Assembly (NCBI RefSeq): GCF_004795015.1
Contig: NZ_SSBI01000020.1
Coordinates: 1 to 64,000, forward strand
From: Streptomyces sp. A1277
Lineage (GTDB): Bacteria; Actinomycetota; Actinomycetes; Streptomycetales; Streptomycetaceae
Length of the DNA stretch: 64,000 nucleotides
Direction: 5' to 3'
In this document: positions 16,828-26,317 of the stretch, piece by piece
Position numbering within the stretch: the first letter of the stretch is position 1
How the letters are laid out: each line of letters begins with the position of its first letter
Position numbers and translations under genes: made by a program
The notes under the pieces: model-generated
Told to the model about the DNA's origin: nothing
Databases searched by the model: none
Seen by the model: the letters and a program-made list of their open reading frames with translations, nothing else

Positions 16828-18441
16828 ATGTCCAGGGAGCAACGCGGACCGAACGAGAAGCTCGGCACCGTTCTCGCCCTCGCGGGAATCAGCAACGCCG
16901 GGCTCGCCCGGCGGGTCAACGACCTCGGGGCGCAGCGCGGGCTGACCCTCCGGTACGACAAGACGTCGGTCGCCCGGTGGGTCTCCAAGGGCATGGTGCC
17001 CCAGGGCGCCGCGCCCCATCTCATCGCCGCGGCGATCGGCGCCAAGCTCGGCCGGCCCGTTCCGCTGCACGAGATCGGGCTCGCCGACGCCGATCCGGCG
17101 CCCGAGGTCGGGCTGGCCTTCCCGCGCGACGTGGGCGAGGCCGTGCGATCGGCCACGGAGCTGTACCGGCTGGATCTGGCCGGACGGCGGGCCGGCAGCG
17201 GCGGGATCTGGCAGTCGCTGGCGGGCTCCTTCTCCGTGAGCGCGTACGCCACCCCCGCGTCCCGCTGGCTGATATCCCCTGCCGACCCGTCGGTGGCCCG
17301 CAGTTCGGCGGCCGTCACGGGACCGCCGCCCGGCGCCCAGGGCGCGCGGGGCGCATCGGGGGCGCACAGCGCATCGGCGACGGCCGGGGCACAGGGACGG
17401 CAGGGCCTGCCCGGCACGGCCCTCGCCCCGCCCGCCCAGGGCAGCGGCGCACCGCCGGTCCCCGGGCACAGTCTGATGATTCCGGCCCAGCCCGGCCCCG
17501 AGTCCGGACCCGACGCCTCCTCGCTGCGCGTCGGCCACAGCGATGTCTCCAAGCTGCGCGAGGCAGCCCAGGACGCGCGCCGCTGGGACTCCAAGTACGG
17601 CGGCGGGGACTGGCGTTCCTCGATGGTCCCGGAGTGCTTACGCGTCGACGCGGCCCCGCTGCTGCTCGGTTCGTACAGCGACGAGGTCGGCCGGGCGCTG
17701 TTCGGCGCGGCGGCCGAGCTGACCCGGCTGGCCGGCTGGATGGCCTTCGACACCGGCCAGCAGGAGGCGGCCCAGCGGTACTACATCCAGGCGCTGCGCC
17801 TGGCGCGGGCGGCGGCCGACGTGCCGCTCGGCGGTTACGTACTGGCGTCGATGTCGCTCCAGGCGACCTACCGCGGCTTCGCCGACGAGGGCGTCGACCT
17901 CGCGCAGGCCGCCGTCGAGCGCAACCGCGGCCTCGCGACGGCCCGCACGATGAGCTTCTTCCGCCTGGTGGAGGCCCGGGCCCACGCCAAGGCGAACGAC
18001 GCGCCGGCCGCGGGGGCCGCGCTCAAGGCGTCCGAGAGCTGGCTGGAGCGTTCCCGCGACGGCGACGCGGACCCCGCGTGGCTGGGCTTCTACTCGTACG
18101 ACAGATTCGCGGCCGACGCCGCGGAGTGCCACCTCGACCTGAAGGCGCCCCGCCAGGTGCGGCGCTTCACCGAGCAGGCGCTGTCCCGGCCCACCGAGGA
18201 GTTCGTCCGCTCGCACGGGCTGCGGCTCGTGGTCTCGGCGGTCGCCGAGCTGGAGTCGGGCAATCTGGACGCGGCCTGCGCGGCGGGCACCCGGGCCGTG
18301 GAGGTGGCGGGCCGCATCTCGTCGGCGCGGACCACCGAGTACGTGCGCGACCTGCTGCACCGGCTGGAACCGTACGGGGACGAGCCGCGCGTCGCCGAGC
18401 TGCGCGAGCGCGCCCGCCCCCTGCTGGTCGCCCCGGCGTAA
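16828..18441 (+). CDS. NsdA-like developmental regulator with a TTA codon
   Basis: A 537-residue protein resembling the NsdA / 'sporulation-associated protein' family of Streptomyces. The N-terminal helix-turn-helix-like part carries [20 protein letters not shown] and [20 protein letters not shown] Pro/Gly/Ala-rich linker (about 165-230) follows, then a TPR-like helical C-terminal half. NsdA negatively affects sporulation and antibiotic production in S. coelicolor; this is probably a paralogue. Codon 271 (17638-17640) is TTA, the rare leucine codon read only by the bldA tRNA, so translation should be tied to development. No clear Shine-Dalgarno beyond GAGGGGTGG. Confidence 0.8.
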   Translation: MSREQRGPNEKLGTVLALAGISNAGLARRVNDLGAQRGLTLRYDKTSVARWVSKGMVPQGAAPHLIAAAIGAKLGRPVPLHEIGLADADPAPEVGLAFPRDVGEAVRSATELYRLDLAGRRAGSGGIWQSLAGSFSVSAYATPASRWLISPADPSVARSSAAVTGPPPGAQGARGASGAHSASATAGAQGRQGLPGTALAPPAQGSGAPPVPGHSLMIPAQPGPESGPDASSLRVGHSDVSKLREAAQDARRWDSKYGGGDWRSSMVPECLRVDAAPLLLGSYSDEVGRALFGAAAELTRLAGWMAFDTGQQEAAQRYYIQALRLARAAADVPLGGYVLASMSLQATYRGFADEGVDLAQAAVERNRGLATARTMSFFRLVEARAHAKANDAPAAGAALKASESWLERSRDGDADPAWLGFYSYDRFAADAAECHLDLKAPRQVRRFTEQALSRPTEEFVRSHGLRLVVSAVAELESGNLDAACAAGTRAVEVAGRISSARTTEYVRDLLHRLEPYGDEPRVAELRERARPLLVAPA

Positions 18442-18533
18442 CCCGCCCGCTCTCGGGACGCGCCAGGCTCGCCCGCACTGGTTCGAGTGCGTTGTCAGTG
18501 GGTCAGTGCACTATCGGGGTGGGAGGTGGCGTG

Positions 18534-19784
18534 ATGATGACTCACGCGGCGTACGACTGCGACGTGCTGGTGATCGGCGGCGGGATCGTCGGCCTGTCGG
18601 CCGCGTACGCGCTCACGCGGACCGCACCGGGCACGCGGGTGACCGTGCTGGAGAAGGAGCGGGCTCCGGCGTGCCACCAGACCGGGCGCAACAGCGGGGT
18701 GATCCACAGCGGGATCTACTATCCGCCGGGCTCCCTCAAGGCCCGGTACGCGCTGGGCGGCGCCGCGGAGATGGTCGACTTCTGCCGGGAGCACTCCATC
18801 GCGCACGCGGTGACCGGCAAGCTGATCGTCGCGACGGACCGCGCCGAGCTCCCCCGGCTGCACACCTTGGTCCAGCGCGGCCGCGAGCACGGGCTGCCGG
18901 TGCGCGAGCTGGGGCCCGCGCAGATCGCCGAGTACGAGCCGAGGGTGCGGGGCCTCGCCGCGATCCGGGTGGGCACGACGGGCGTGTGCGACTTCCGGGC
19001 GGTCGCCGGGCGGCTCGCCGACGAGGTGCGCGGCGCGGGCGGCCTGATCCGGTTCGGCGCCGAGGTCACCGCGATAGACCGGCGCCCCTGGGGCGTGGCC
19101 GTGCGCACCGCCGACGGCCTGGTGGTGCGGGCCCGGGTGCTGGTCAACTGCGCGGGGCTGCACTGCGACCGCGTCGCGCGGCTGGCCGGTGACGACCCGG
19201 GAATGCGGATCGTGCCGTTCCGGGGCGAGTACTACGAGCTGGCCCGACCCGAGCTGGTGCGCGGCCTGGTCTATCCGGTGCCCGACCCGGCGTTCCCGTT
19301 CCTCGGCGTGCACCTGACCCGCGGCCACGACGGCTCCGTCCACGTCGGGCCCAACGCGGTCCCGGCGGCGGCCCGCGAGGGCTACGGCTGGCCTGTCGTC
19401 CGCCCCCGCGAGCTGCTGTCCACGCTGGCCTGGCCGGGCTCCTGGCGGATCGCCCGAAGACACTGGCGGTACGGGGCGGGCGAGGTGCACCGCTCACTGT
19501 CGAAGCACGCCTTCACCCAGGCCGTGCGCCGGCTCCTGCCCGACGTCACCGAGGACGACCTGCGCCCCTCGCCGGCCGGCGTCCGCGCCCAGGCCGTGCT
19601 GCGGGACGGCACCCTGGTGGACGACTTCCTGATCCGCGAGGCCCCGCACACCGTGCACGTGCTGAACGCCCCGTCGCCCGCCGCCACCGCCTCCCTGCCC
19701 ATCGGCCGGGAAGTGGCCCGCCGGGCGCTGCTCCGGGCCCGGTCGGCCGGATGGAAGCCGCCCACCCTGGAGGCCGCCGGGTGA
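18534..19784 (+). CDS. lhgO: FAD-dependent oxidoreductase, L-2-hydroxyglutarate oxidase-like (LhgO)
   Basis: About 416 residues of the DAO/GlpO family. The FAD-binding motif VLVIGGGIVGLSAAYALT is at the N-terminus, followed by HQTGRNSGVIHSGIYYPPGS, a signature of LhgO-type enzymes, and PFRGEYYEL and GPNAVPAAAREGY further on. LhgO oxidises L-2-hydroxyglutarate to 2-oxoglutarate, passing electrons to the quinone pool, and so repairs a by-product of central metabolism. GGAGG at 18522-18526 best fits ATG 18534, though GTG 18531 and ATG 18537 are also in frame. It follows the NsdA-like gene by 92 bp. Confidence 0.8.
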   Translation: MMTHAAYDCDVLVIGGGIVGLSAAYALTRTAPGTRVTVLEKERAPACHQTGRNSGVIHSGIYYPPGSLKARYALGGAAEMVDFCREHSIAHAVTGKLIVATDRAELPRLHTLVQRGREHGLPVRELGPAQIAEYEPRVRGLAAIRVGTTGVCDFRAVAGRLADEVRGAGGLIRFGAEVTAIDRRPWGVAVRTADGLVVRARVLVNCAGLHCDRVARLAGDDPGMRIVPFRGEYYELARPELVRGLVYPVPDPAFPFLGVHLTRGHDGSVHVGPNAVPAAAREGYGWPVVRPRELLSTLAWPGSWRIARRHWRYGAGEVHRSLSKHAFTQAVRRLLPDVTEDDLRPSPAGVRAQAVLRDGTLVDDFLIREAPHTVHVLNAPSPAATASLPIGREVARRALLRARSAGWKPPTLEAAG

Positions 19785-19870
19785 CCCGCGCCGGAGCCCG
19801 CCGGGTGACCCCTGCACGCGCCCGCCGGGTGACCCCTGCCCGTGGTCGCCGAGTGACCCGTGCGCGGGCG
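19776..19870 (+). repeat. Four tandem ~24-bp repeats at the end of lhgO
   Basis: The word CGCCGGGTGACCC (CGCCGAGTGACCC in the last copy) recurs four times at about 24-bp intervals. The first copy includes the TGA stop of the oxidoreductase gene and the last supplies GTGACC at 19853-19858, a likely -35 box for trmB. The repeats look like a recent local duplication that spread a stop-codon/-35 element. Confidence 0.7.
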
Positions 19871-19891
19871 GCCCCGTAGAATCAGGCCATT
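19853..19891 (+). promoter_or_regulatory. trmB promoter, probably giving a leaderless mRNA
   Basis: GTGACC (19853-19858) and TAGAAT (19877-19882) are separated by 18 bp, a good vegetative Streptomyces promoter. Transcription should begin about 7-10 bp after the -10, at or next to the GTG start at 19892. There is no ribosome-binding site, so the message is probably leaderless. Confidence 0.65.
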
Positions 19892-20746
19892 GTGTCTGAG
19901 TCCTTGAACCCCTCCCACCCGACGCCCGGCGACGCCGCCGCGCCGGACGGCACCGCGTCCACCACCGCCGGAATCCCGGACGATCTGCGGGCCGCGTCCC
20001 TGGAGCGCGCGCGTCGGCTGCGCCAGGAGCCCCGTTTCCCCGGCGGCCCCGCCGCCGACCCGGCCGGCTCGCACCACGAGCGCCGCATCCGCAGCTTCCA
20101 GCCGCGCCGCAGCCGGGTCACGCCCGGCCAGCAGGACGCCCTGGAGCGGCTGTGGCCGAAGTGGGGCCTGGACATCGACGGGCTGCGCGTCCTCGACCTG
20201 CCCGCGATGTTCGACGGGCTCCCGGTGGTGCTGGAGATCGGCTTCGGCATGGGTGAGGCCACCGCGCAGATGGCGGCCGACGACCCGGGCACCGGCATCC
20301 TCGCCGTAGACGTGCACACGCCCGGCCAGGGCAACCTGCTCGGTCTCGCCGACCGGAACGGGTCGACCAACGTCCGGGTCGCCAACGGGGACGCGATCAT
20401 CCTGCTGCGCGAGATGCTGGAGCCGGACTCGCTGGACGGGCTGCGGGTGTACTTCCCCGACCCGTGGCCCAAGACCCGCCACCACAAGCGCCGGCTGATC
20501 CAGCCGGAGTTCCTCGACCTGGTGGCGGGGCGGCTGAGGCCCGGGGCGATCGTGCACTGCGCGACCGACTGGGAGCCGTACGCCGAGCAGATGCTGGAGG
20601 TGCTGACCGCGCACCCCCGTTTCGAGAACACCGCGGCCGACGGCGGTTACGCCCCGCGGCCCGCGTTCCGGCCGCGGACCCGGTTCGAGGGGCAGGGCCT
20701 GGACAAGGGCCACGTGGTGCACGACCTGCTCTTCGCCCGCCGCTGA
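19892..20746 (+). CDS. trmB: tRNA (guanine-N7-)-methyltransferase
   Basis: A 284-residue class I SAM methyltransferase. VVLEIGFGMGEATAQMA is motif I, and YFPDPWPKTRHHKRRLIQPE is the diagnostic TrmB block with the catalytic aspartate. TrmB adds m7G at position 46 in the variable loop of many tRNAs. The first 75 or so residues, rich in Pro, Ala and Arg, are an actinobacterial extension. GTG 19892 is the start given the promoter just upstream and no Shine-Dalgarno. Confidence 0.9.
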   Translation: MSESLNPSHPTPGDAAAPDGTASTTAGIPDDLRAASLERARRLRQEPRFPGGPAADPAGSHHERRIRSFQPRRSRVTPGQQDALERLWPKWGLDIDGLRVLDLPAMFDGLPVVLEIGFGMGEATAQMAADDPGTGILAVDVHTPGQGNLLGLADRNGSTNVRVANGDAIILLREMLEPDSLDGLRVYFPDPWPKTRHHKRRLIQPEFLDLVAGRLRPGAIVHCATDWEPYAEQMLEVLTAHPRFENTAADGGYAPRPAFRPRTRFEGQGLDKGHVVHDLLFARR

Positions 20747-20820
20747 TCCGGGCACCTCGCACGCCCCGGGCCGCACCCCGCGCCATGGCCGTTGTCAGTC
20801 CCGCTCGTTAGGGTCGTGGG

Positions 20821-22389
20821 GTGTCCGACGGGTCTGTTCAGCGACAACGGCAGGATCAGCCGGCCGTCCCGGTGCTCGAGGAGCAGCGGGTCGGCGAGAT
20901 CCTGGCCGCCGTACCGGAGCGGGGCCAGTGGCGTTACCGGCCCCGCCGCGTCGGCGTGCTGTGGCGGAATCGGACGTTCCGCGTGTTCGCCGTCTTCGCG
21001 CTGCTGGCGCTCTGCGGCGTGGTGATCCTGGCCCTGGTGCGGGACGAGACCGGGACCGAGGGGTTCCTCGTCGGTCTGGGGCTGGCCGTGCTGCCGGTCC
21101 CGGTGCTGATGACGGCCTTCCGCTGGCTGGACCGGGTCGACCCCGCGCCCTGGCGCAACCTGCTGTTCGCCTTCGCGTGGGGCGCGTGCGCGGCGGCGCT
21201 GGTCGCGATCCTCGCCAACTCCTTCGCGACCCGGTGGATCGCCACCGCCGACCCGGGCAACGCGGACACCCTGGGCGCCACGGTCATAGCCCCCGTGGTC
21301 GAGGAGAGCGCCAAGGCGGCGGCCGTCCTGCTGCTCCTGCTGTTCCGCAGACGGCAGTTCACCGGCATCGTCAGCGGCATGGTCGCCGCCGGCTTCGCCG
21401 CGACCGGTTTCGCCTTCACCGAGAACATCCTCTATCTGGGCAACGCCTTCGGCGAGGACCAGCAGATGGGCTCCGCCTTCGCCTCGGTGACCGTGATGAC
21501 GTTCCTCGTGCGGGCGGTGATGACGCCGTTCGCGCACCCCCTGTTCACCGTCCTGACCGGCATCGGCCTCGGGATGGCCGCGAGCAGCGCACCGCGCCAA
21601 CGGGTCAGGCGCATCGCGGCGCCGCTGCTCGGCCTGCTCCTCGCGATGGGCATGCACGCCCTGTGGAACGGCTCGGCGACCTTCGGCCGGTACGGCTTCT
21701 ACGTCGTGTACGGGGCCTTCATGGTCCCGGTCTTCGGCCTGGTGACCTGGCTGGCCGTCTGGTCGCGCCGCAACGAGCTGCGCACCCTCGCCGTCGAGCT
21801 CCCGGTGTACGCGGAGGCCGGCTGGCTGGCCTCCGCCGAACCGCTCACCCTCTCCTCGATGCGGGCCCGCTCCCTGGCCAGGCACGCCGCGCGGCGGCGG
21901 TATCCGGTGGCGGAACACGGAAGGGCGGCGGCACGAACGGTCGCCGAGTACGAGGCGTTCGCGACGTCCCTGGCCTTCCTGCGCCGGCAGGTCCGCCGGG
22001 GCACGGCCGACCCGGACTTCGCCGCCCGCGAGCTGGAGCTGCTGCACCACCTGTGGCAGCGCCGGGACATCGCGGGCCCCGCCCTGGCCTACGCGGCCCG
22101 GATCACGCACCGCGCCCGCACCCACCGCCTCGCGCCGCCGGGCCCGTACCCGTATCCGTGGTACGGGACGCGCGGCCCCTCGGGCCCGTACGGCCCCTCG
22201 CCGTACGCGCATCCCGCGCAGCCGTACGGCCCCCGGCCCTACGGACAACAGCCGTCCTCCGCCCCGCCGCCGTACGGCCAACAGCCCTCCGCGTACCAGC
22301 CGTACCAGCCCGACCAGGTCGGCCGGCCGTACGCGCAGCCGCCGTACACCGCCCCGCAGCAGACCGGCAGCCCTGACGTCGGGGGGTGA
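20821..22389 (+). CDS. PrsW-family intramembrane metalloprotease
   Basis: A 522-residue membrane protein with about eight transmembrane segments (about 52-320). It has the PrsW signatures: EESAK at 161-165, FAFTEN at 197-202, and conserved histidines in VMTPFAHPLFT and MHALWNG. PrsW in Bacillus cleaves an anti-sigma factor inside the membrane; the actinobacterial substrate is not known. A helical cytoplasmic part follows and the last 90 residues are Pro/Tyr/Gln-rich. GTG 20821 has no clear ribosome-binding site, and TAGGGT at 20809-20814 may be the -10 of another leaderless message. Confidence 0.85.
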   Translation: MSDGSVQRQRQDQPAVPVLEEQRVGEILAAVPERGQWRYRPRRVGVLWRNRTFRVFAVFALLALCGVVILALVRDETGTEGFLVGLGLAVLPVPVLMTAFRWLDRVDPAPWRNLLFAFAWGACAAALVAILANSFATRWIATADPGNADTLGATVIAPVVEESAKAAAVLLLLLFRRRQFTGIVSGMVAAGFAATGFAFTENILYLGNAFGEDQQMGSAFASVTVMTFLVRAVMTPFAHPLFTVLTGIGLGMAASSAPRQRVRRIAAPLLGLLLAMGMHALWNGSATFGRYGFYVVYGAFMVPVFGLVTWLAVWSRRNELRTLAVELPVYAEAGWLASAEPLTLSSMRARSLARHAARRRYPVAEHGRAAARTVAEYEAFATSLAFLRRQVRRGTADPDFAARELELLHHLWQRRDIAGPALAYAARITHRARTHRLAPPGPYPYPWYGTRGPSGPYGPSPYAHPAQPYGPRPYGQQPSSAPPPYGQQPSAYQPYQPDQVGRPYAQPPYTAPQQTGSPDVGG

Positions 22390-22479
22390 GCGTCAGGACT
22401 GCCGGGGTTCGATGGGCGCGCGGCGGCCGTGCCGGGCGCGCGCCGACGCGAAGGGGCGCGCGCCGGAGTGCGTAAGGGG

Positions 22480-23676
22480 TCAGACGGTCAGGCCGCGGGC
22501 GCGCAGCCAGGCCATCGGGTCGATGCCGGTGCCGTCCGGGGTGTGGACCTCCAGGTGGAGGTGCGGGCCGGTGACGTTGCCGGTGGCGCCGACGCGTCCG
22601 ATGGTGTCGCCGGTGGTGACCTTCTGGCCGACGGTGACGCCGATCGAGGACTGGTGGCAGAACCACAGCTCCGTACCGTCCTCGAGCTCCAGCACCGTGC
22701 GGTAGCCGTAGGCGCCGGACCAGCCGGCCGACTTGATGGTGCCGGAGTGGATGGCCTTGATCGGGGTGCCGGTGGGGGCCGCGAAGTCGAGGCCCGTGTG
22801 GTAGCCGGAGGACCACATCGAACCGGCCTCGCCGAACGTCGAGGTGATCGTGTACGAGGAGGTCGGGATGGCGTAACTGGCGGCGAGCTTGGCGAGGCGC
22901 AGGGCCTCGGCCTTCTTCTTCGCCTCCTCCTCCGCCTTCTTCTTCTCGGCGGCGGCCTTGGCCTCGGCCTCGTCCTGCTGCTTCTTCGCCTCGGCGGCGG
23001 CCTTCTCGGCAGCGGCCTTCTCCTCGGCCGCCTTGGCCTCGGCGTCGGCGGCGCCCTGCTGCTGCTCGGCCTGCTGGAGGATGCGGGCGCGCAGCGCCTC
23101 ACCGGCGTCGGTGGTGCCCTGCTCGGCCTCGGCCGTGGTGATGCCGGCGGTCGTCAGCGGGGCGGCGGCTGCCGCGGTGGCCGGGGTATCGGCCTCGGCC
23201 TCGGCCTCGGCCTCACCGGTGAACAACGCACCCACGCCGGGAAGGGACTTGGCGTCGGGGAGATTGTCCGCGATGGAATCGGGAAGGGAGATGGAGACCG
23301 GCGGTTTGCTCTGCGCGGTGGCCATGCCTCCCGCACCGACGGCCGCGATGACACCGACGCCGAGGACGGTGGAGCTACGGGCCAGACCATTGCGCTGCTT
23401 GGCGACACGATGCTTGCCGCGGACGGGGCGGACGGACTCCTCGGTGGGGTTCCATTCCTCGAAGGCCCGGTCGGAGTCGGCCTCGTCGGCGCGGAAACCG
23501 GCACCGAAACCTGAGCCGGTGCCGTGGGCGAAGCCGTTGCCCCGATCGGTCGTGTAGTCCGCGTAGTCGCTTCCCTGCTCGGGGACGTAAGCGGCGGCGG
23601 GGCCCGACGCGAAGTCGGGGCCGTACTCGGGCACGAACCGGGAAGGCGATTCGGGGGCAGGCTTGTTGGACGCCAC
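22480..23676 (-). CDS. M23-family peptidoglycan endopeptidase with coiled coil
   Basis: About 398 residues from GTG 23676, which has AAAGGAG upstream. Order: a polar N-terminus; a hydrophobic segment (STVLGVGVIAAVGAGGMATA) that acts as signal or anchor; a long Ala/Glu/Lys coiled coil (about 195-270); and a C-terminal LytM/peptidase M23 domain with metal ligands in GYHTGLDFAAP and GPHLHLEVH. Such enzymes cut cross-links in peptidoglycan during growth or germination. The gene is headed by a ydaO-type riboswitch, so c-di-AMP probably turns it down. An open frame continues to 23790, but that part lies inside the riboswitch. Confidence 0.88.
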   Translation of the reverse strand: MASNKPAPESPSRFVPEYGPDFASGPAAAYVPEQGSDYADYTTDRGNGFAHGTGSGFGAGFRADEADSDRAFEEWNPTEESVRPVRGKHRVAKQRNGLARSSTVLGVGVIAAVGAGGMATAQSKPPVSISLPDSIADNLPDAKSLPGVGALFTGEAEAEAEADTPATAAAAAPLTTAGITTAEAEQGTTDAGEALRARILQQAEQQQGAADAEAKAAEEKAAAEKAAAEAKKQQDEAEAKAAAEKKKAEEEAKKKAEALRLAKLAASYAIPTSSYTITSTFGEAGSMWSSGYHTGLDFAAPTGTPIKAIHSGTIKSAGWSGAYGYRTVLELEDGTELWFCHQSSIGVTVGQKVTTGDTIGRVGATGNVTGPHLHLEVHTPDGTGIDPMAWLRARGLTV

Positions 23677-23700
23677 GCGGGCGCACTCCTTTCCTTCCTT

Positions 23701-23835
23701 CTCGCCTACCGGGTTAGCTGACGGGTTCGGAGCAGGAAGGTCTCCTACGGGTGCCTCCGCCTCTTGTGAAGACAGAGATGCCCGATTCACCCCATGTAGG
23801 TGGTTCCCCGGTTCCCTTGCGGAATTCGGCGCTCG
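23701..23835 (-). promoter_or_regulatory. ydaO/yuaA-type c-di-AMP riboswitch
   Basis: On the minus strand, the stretch just upstream of the M23 gene carries the conserved blocks of the ydaO class as I remember them: GGGGTGAATCGGGCAT, TCTTCACAAGAGG, GTAGGAGACCTTCCTGCTCCGAACCCG cut short here as the 3' half-knot, and AGCTAACCCGGTAGGCG. This class binds cyclic di-AMP and in Streptomyces sits before cell-wall hydrolase genes such as rpfA and M23/NlpC peptidases, where ligand binding lowers expression. The spacing to the GTG at 23676 is normal. Confidence 0.9.
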
Positions 23836-24052
23836 CGCACGGTGCCGCCACTGACGGCGGCTGGGACAACCGCGCTGCGTTATCGAACGTTAATAGACAG
23901 ACGGCTCCGATTCCAAGCCGTTCCCACTGATCGTTCACGTCCTTGGCCTGGACTTTACGGGACACAACCGGGTGCAATCGGGCGAGTTGATCGCCCCTCG
24001 GCCATTACCCGGTTCCTGACATTGCGTCAAACGTTATGCGGAGCGACGCCCT

Positions 24053-25213
24053 TCAGTCACGCAGGGTGGCGTCCCTCTTGATGATCTTGACCGTCCTGCG
24101 TCGGCCGGGCTGCCCCTTCGCCGGCCGCTGGACCGCGAGCAGCGCCATGTCGTCGGTCGCCCTGCCCCCCGTATGCAGCCGTACGTCGTCGCTGAGCGCG
24201 GACAGCAGCTCCTCGGGCTCCGGGAAGAGCCGGCCGCGCAGCCGCTCCACCGGGTCGTAGAAGACGCCTTCGGCGTTACGGGCCTCGGACAGGCCGTCCG
24301 TGTAGAACAGGAGCGTCCCCCCGTCCGGCAGCCCCCACTCGTCCGCCCGGTCCGGCCGCACGTCCAGGCCCATGCCCAGCGGCAGCGCGGGCTCCGAGGG
24401 CGCCAGGACCTCCACCGCCCCGTCCTGGCGCAGCAGCAGCGGGTCGGGGTGGCCCCGGTTCACGATCCGCACCAGGTGCGCACCCGGCGGGATTTCCGCG
24501 AGCACGGCGGTGACGAACTCCTCGAACGCGTCGAAGCCGCCGCCCCGGGTCGACTCGCGCGCCAGCGCGCGTTCCAGCCGCTGCGCCACCCCCTCCAGCG
24601 ACTTCTCCTGCTCGGCCGCCTCCCGGAACGCGCCGATGACCACCGCCACCGCCGCCACCGCGTCCAGCCCCTTCCCGCGCACGTCACCGAGCACCAGGCG
24701 TACGCCGTACGGGGTGTCGGTCGCCGAGAACAGGTCACCCCCGACGAACTCGTCCGCCTGCGCCGCCTCGTAGCGCGCGGCCACGTGCAGCCCGCCGATC
24801 CGGTCGGCCGGCGTCGGCAGCACGGCCCGCATGGCGGTCTCCGCGATCACCCGGGCGGAGGCCAGCTGCTCGTCACCGCGCCGGACGACCCGGTTGATCA
24901 CACCGGCCTCGACGGAGACCGCGAAGACGGTGAGCAGTTCGATGAAAGGGACCACTCCCGGCAGGTCCCCGGTGTACAGCCGCATCCCGGCGATGGCGAG
25001 CATCCCGGCGATCCCGATCCGGAGGGTCGCGCCCAGGCTGAAGAAGGGGGCGGCGAGCACCGGGGCGGCCGCGAACATCGGGACGGCCGTGAAGGCGGGC
25101 GGGGTGAAGAAGTCGAACACCACCCCCACCACGATCATCGCGGCGGGCAGCAACCGGACGAACCCGCGGCTCCGCACACCGCGCACCGGCCACCGTCGCT
25201 TCCACTTCCCCAC
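24053..25213 (-). CDS. Membrane-anchored PP2C (SpoIIE-type) phosphatase
   Basis: About 386 residues from GTG 25213, with AGGAG 7 bp before it. Three or four transmembrane segments fill residues 20-100 (LLPAAMIVVGVVFDFF, AVPMFAAAPVLAAPFFSLGA). Then comes a SpoIIE PP2C domain (about 140-365) with FVGGDLFSATDTPYGVRLVL, GDVRGKGLDAV and LLFYTDGLSEARN, which hold the Mn/Mg-binding aspartates. This is the common Streptomyces phosphatase that acts on serine-phosphorylated anti-anti-sigma factors. The open frame extends to 25351, but the first 46 residues look random. No HATPase domain is attached, unlike the protein at 2553-4199. Confidence 0.82.
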   Translation of the reverse strand: MGKWKRRWPVRGVRSRGFVRLLPAAMIVVGVVFDFFTPPAFTAVPMFAAAPVLAAPFFSLGATLRIGIAGMLAIAGMRLYTGDLPGVVPFIELLTVFAVSVEAGVINRVVRRGDEQLASARVIAETAMRAVLPTPADRIGGLHVAARYEAAQADEFVGGDLFSATDTPYGVRLVLGDVRGKGLDAVAAVAVVIGAFREAAEQEKSLEGVAQRLERALARESTRGGGFDAFEEFVTAVLAEIPPGAHLVRIVNRGHPDPLLLRQDGAVEVLAPSEPALPLGMGLDVRPDRADEWGLPDGGTLLFYTDGLSEARNAEGVFYDPVERLRGRLFPEPEELLSALSDDVRLHTGGRATDDMALLAVQRPAKGQPGRRRTVKIIKRDATLRD

Positions 25214-25381
25214 CTGCGGTCTCCTGCCCGGCGCCACCACGGCCGCGGACGGTACCGCGCACCACTCCCAGACTCGCCGCTGCCGGGCGCCGGGGCGACT
25301 TCTGGTCGGCCGATGGAGCGAAGCACCCGGGAAACACATCGGGCCCGGCACGCTGCTCGCGTGCCGGGCCCGATGTTTCAG

Positions 25382-25455
25382 TAGCGGGGACAGGATTTGA
25401 ACCTGCGACCTCTGGGTTATGAGCCCAGCGAGCTACCGAGCTGCTCCACCCCGCG
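25382..25455 (-). tRNA. Initiator tRNA-fMet (CAT)
   Basis: A complete cloverleaf on the minus strand. The acceptor stem begins CGCGGGG and ends CCCCGCT with A73, so position 1 (C) does not pair with position 72 (T). The anticodon stem-loop is CTGGGCTCATAACCCAG, with three G-C pairs next to the loop. The unpaired 1:72 position and the three G-C pairs are the marks of an initiator. The 3' CCA is not encoded. Confidence 0.93.
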
Positions 25456-25735
25456 TCGATGAACACAACTCTACGGCATGTTCGGAGCTCTCATGACCAC
25501 CCGCCCCGCACGCCCCCCTGCGCACCGGCTCCCGGACCGCGGCCGGCCCTCGCCGGAACGTCAAAGTGTCGAAAACGAGAAGGTGTTGCGAGGAACACGT
25601 GTTCTGCCGCAAGGTAACTGCTGCGCCCCCGGCCCGGTGGGCTGCCCGTACGAGCAGGCCCCCGACCGCGCATGCCGGCGCACCCGGGAGCCGCTCCCGG
25701 TCTCTCATCGCAGCCTGTCTGGAGGGCTCTCGACG

Positions 25736-26128
25736 ATGACCGCACCGCTCACCTCCGATCACACCCCCGCCTCCTCGGCCACCCCGCCGTCGCCCGTACG
25801 CGCCGCCGCCACGAGCGGTCTCATCGGCGGCGTGATGGGCGCGGTGATGAGCGCGGCGGTGAACTACCTGGCGATCGGCCTCCCGGCCAGTGAGTCGGCC
25901 AACGCGGCCAACCATGCGATATCTGGCCTGATCAGCGGATTCATCGCCGGTTTCATCGGCATCATGGTCCACAGCAGGAAGACGGCCGCGGCGGCGGTCG
26001 CGACGACCACCACCGTCACCGCCGACACGGACACCGCCCCGGACGCGGACGCGGAAACGGGCACGAAGACGGCCCCCGAGGCGGACGCCGGCAAGACTCC
26101 GGCCACCGCCTCCGTACCGGAGAAGTAG
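25736..26128 (+). CDS. Small two-helix membrane protein, function unknown
   Basis: A 130-residue protein. GGAGGG lies 9 bp before ATG 25736. A short Pro/Ser/Thr N-terminus precedes two hydrophobic helices, AATSGLIGGVMGAVMSAAVNYL and the Gly-spaced ISGLISGFIAGFIGIMV, both glycine-zipper-like. The remaining 50 residues are Thr/Asp/Ala/Glu-rich and probably disordered. I do not recognise a family. It is the last intact chromosomal gene before the integration site. Confidence 0.6.
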   Translation: MTAPLTSDHTPASSATPPSPVRAAATSGLIGGVMGAVMSAAVNYLAIGLPASESANAANHAISGLISGFIAGFIGIMVHSRKTAAAAVATTTTVTADTDTAPDADAETGTKTAPEADAGKTPATASVPEK

Positions 26129-26317
26129 CCGCCGCACTCCACGCCGCGCCGCGCCGCGCTCCGTCCGGACCGCTCCCTCCCCTCCTGGCGGAAGCCGGGC
26201 CACACCAACGGACGAGCGCGCGCATACGGCGATATGACGTGATCGCGCGCGGCACACCCATGGGCGAGCGCGACGTCCAGGAGGCGAAGGAACGCGAGGC
26301 GGCCTTCGAGGCGTACG

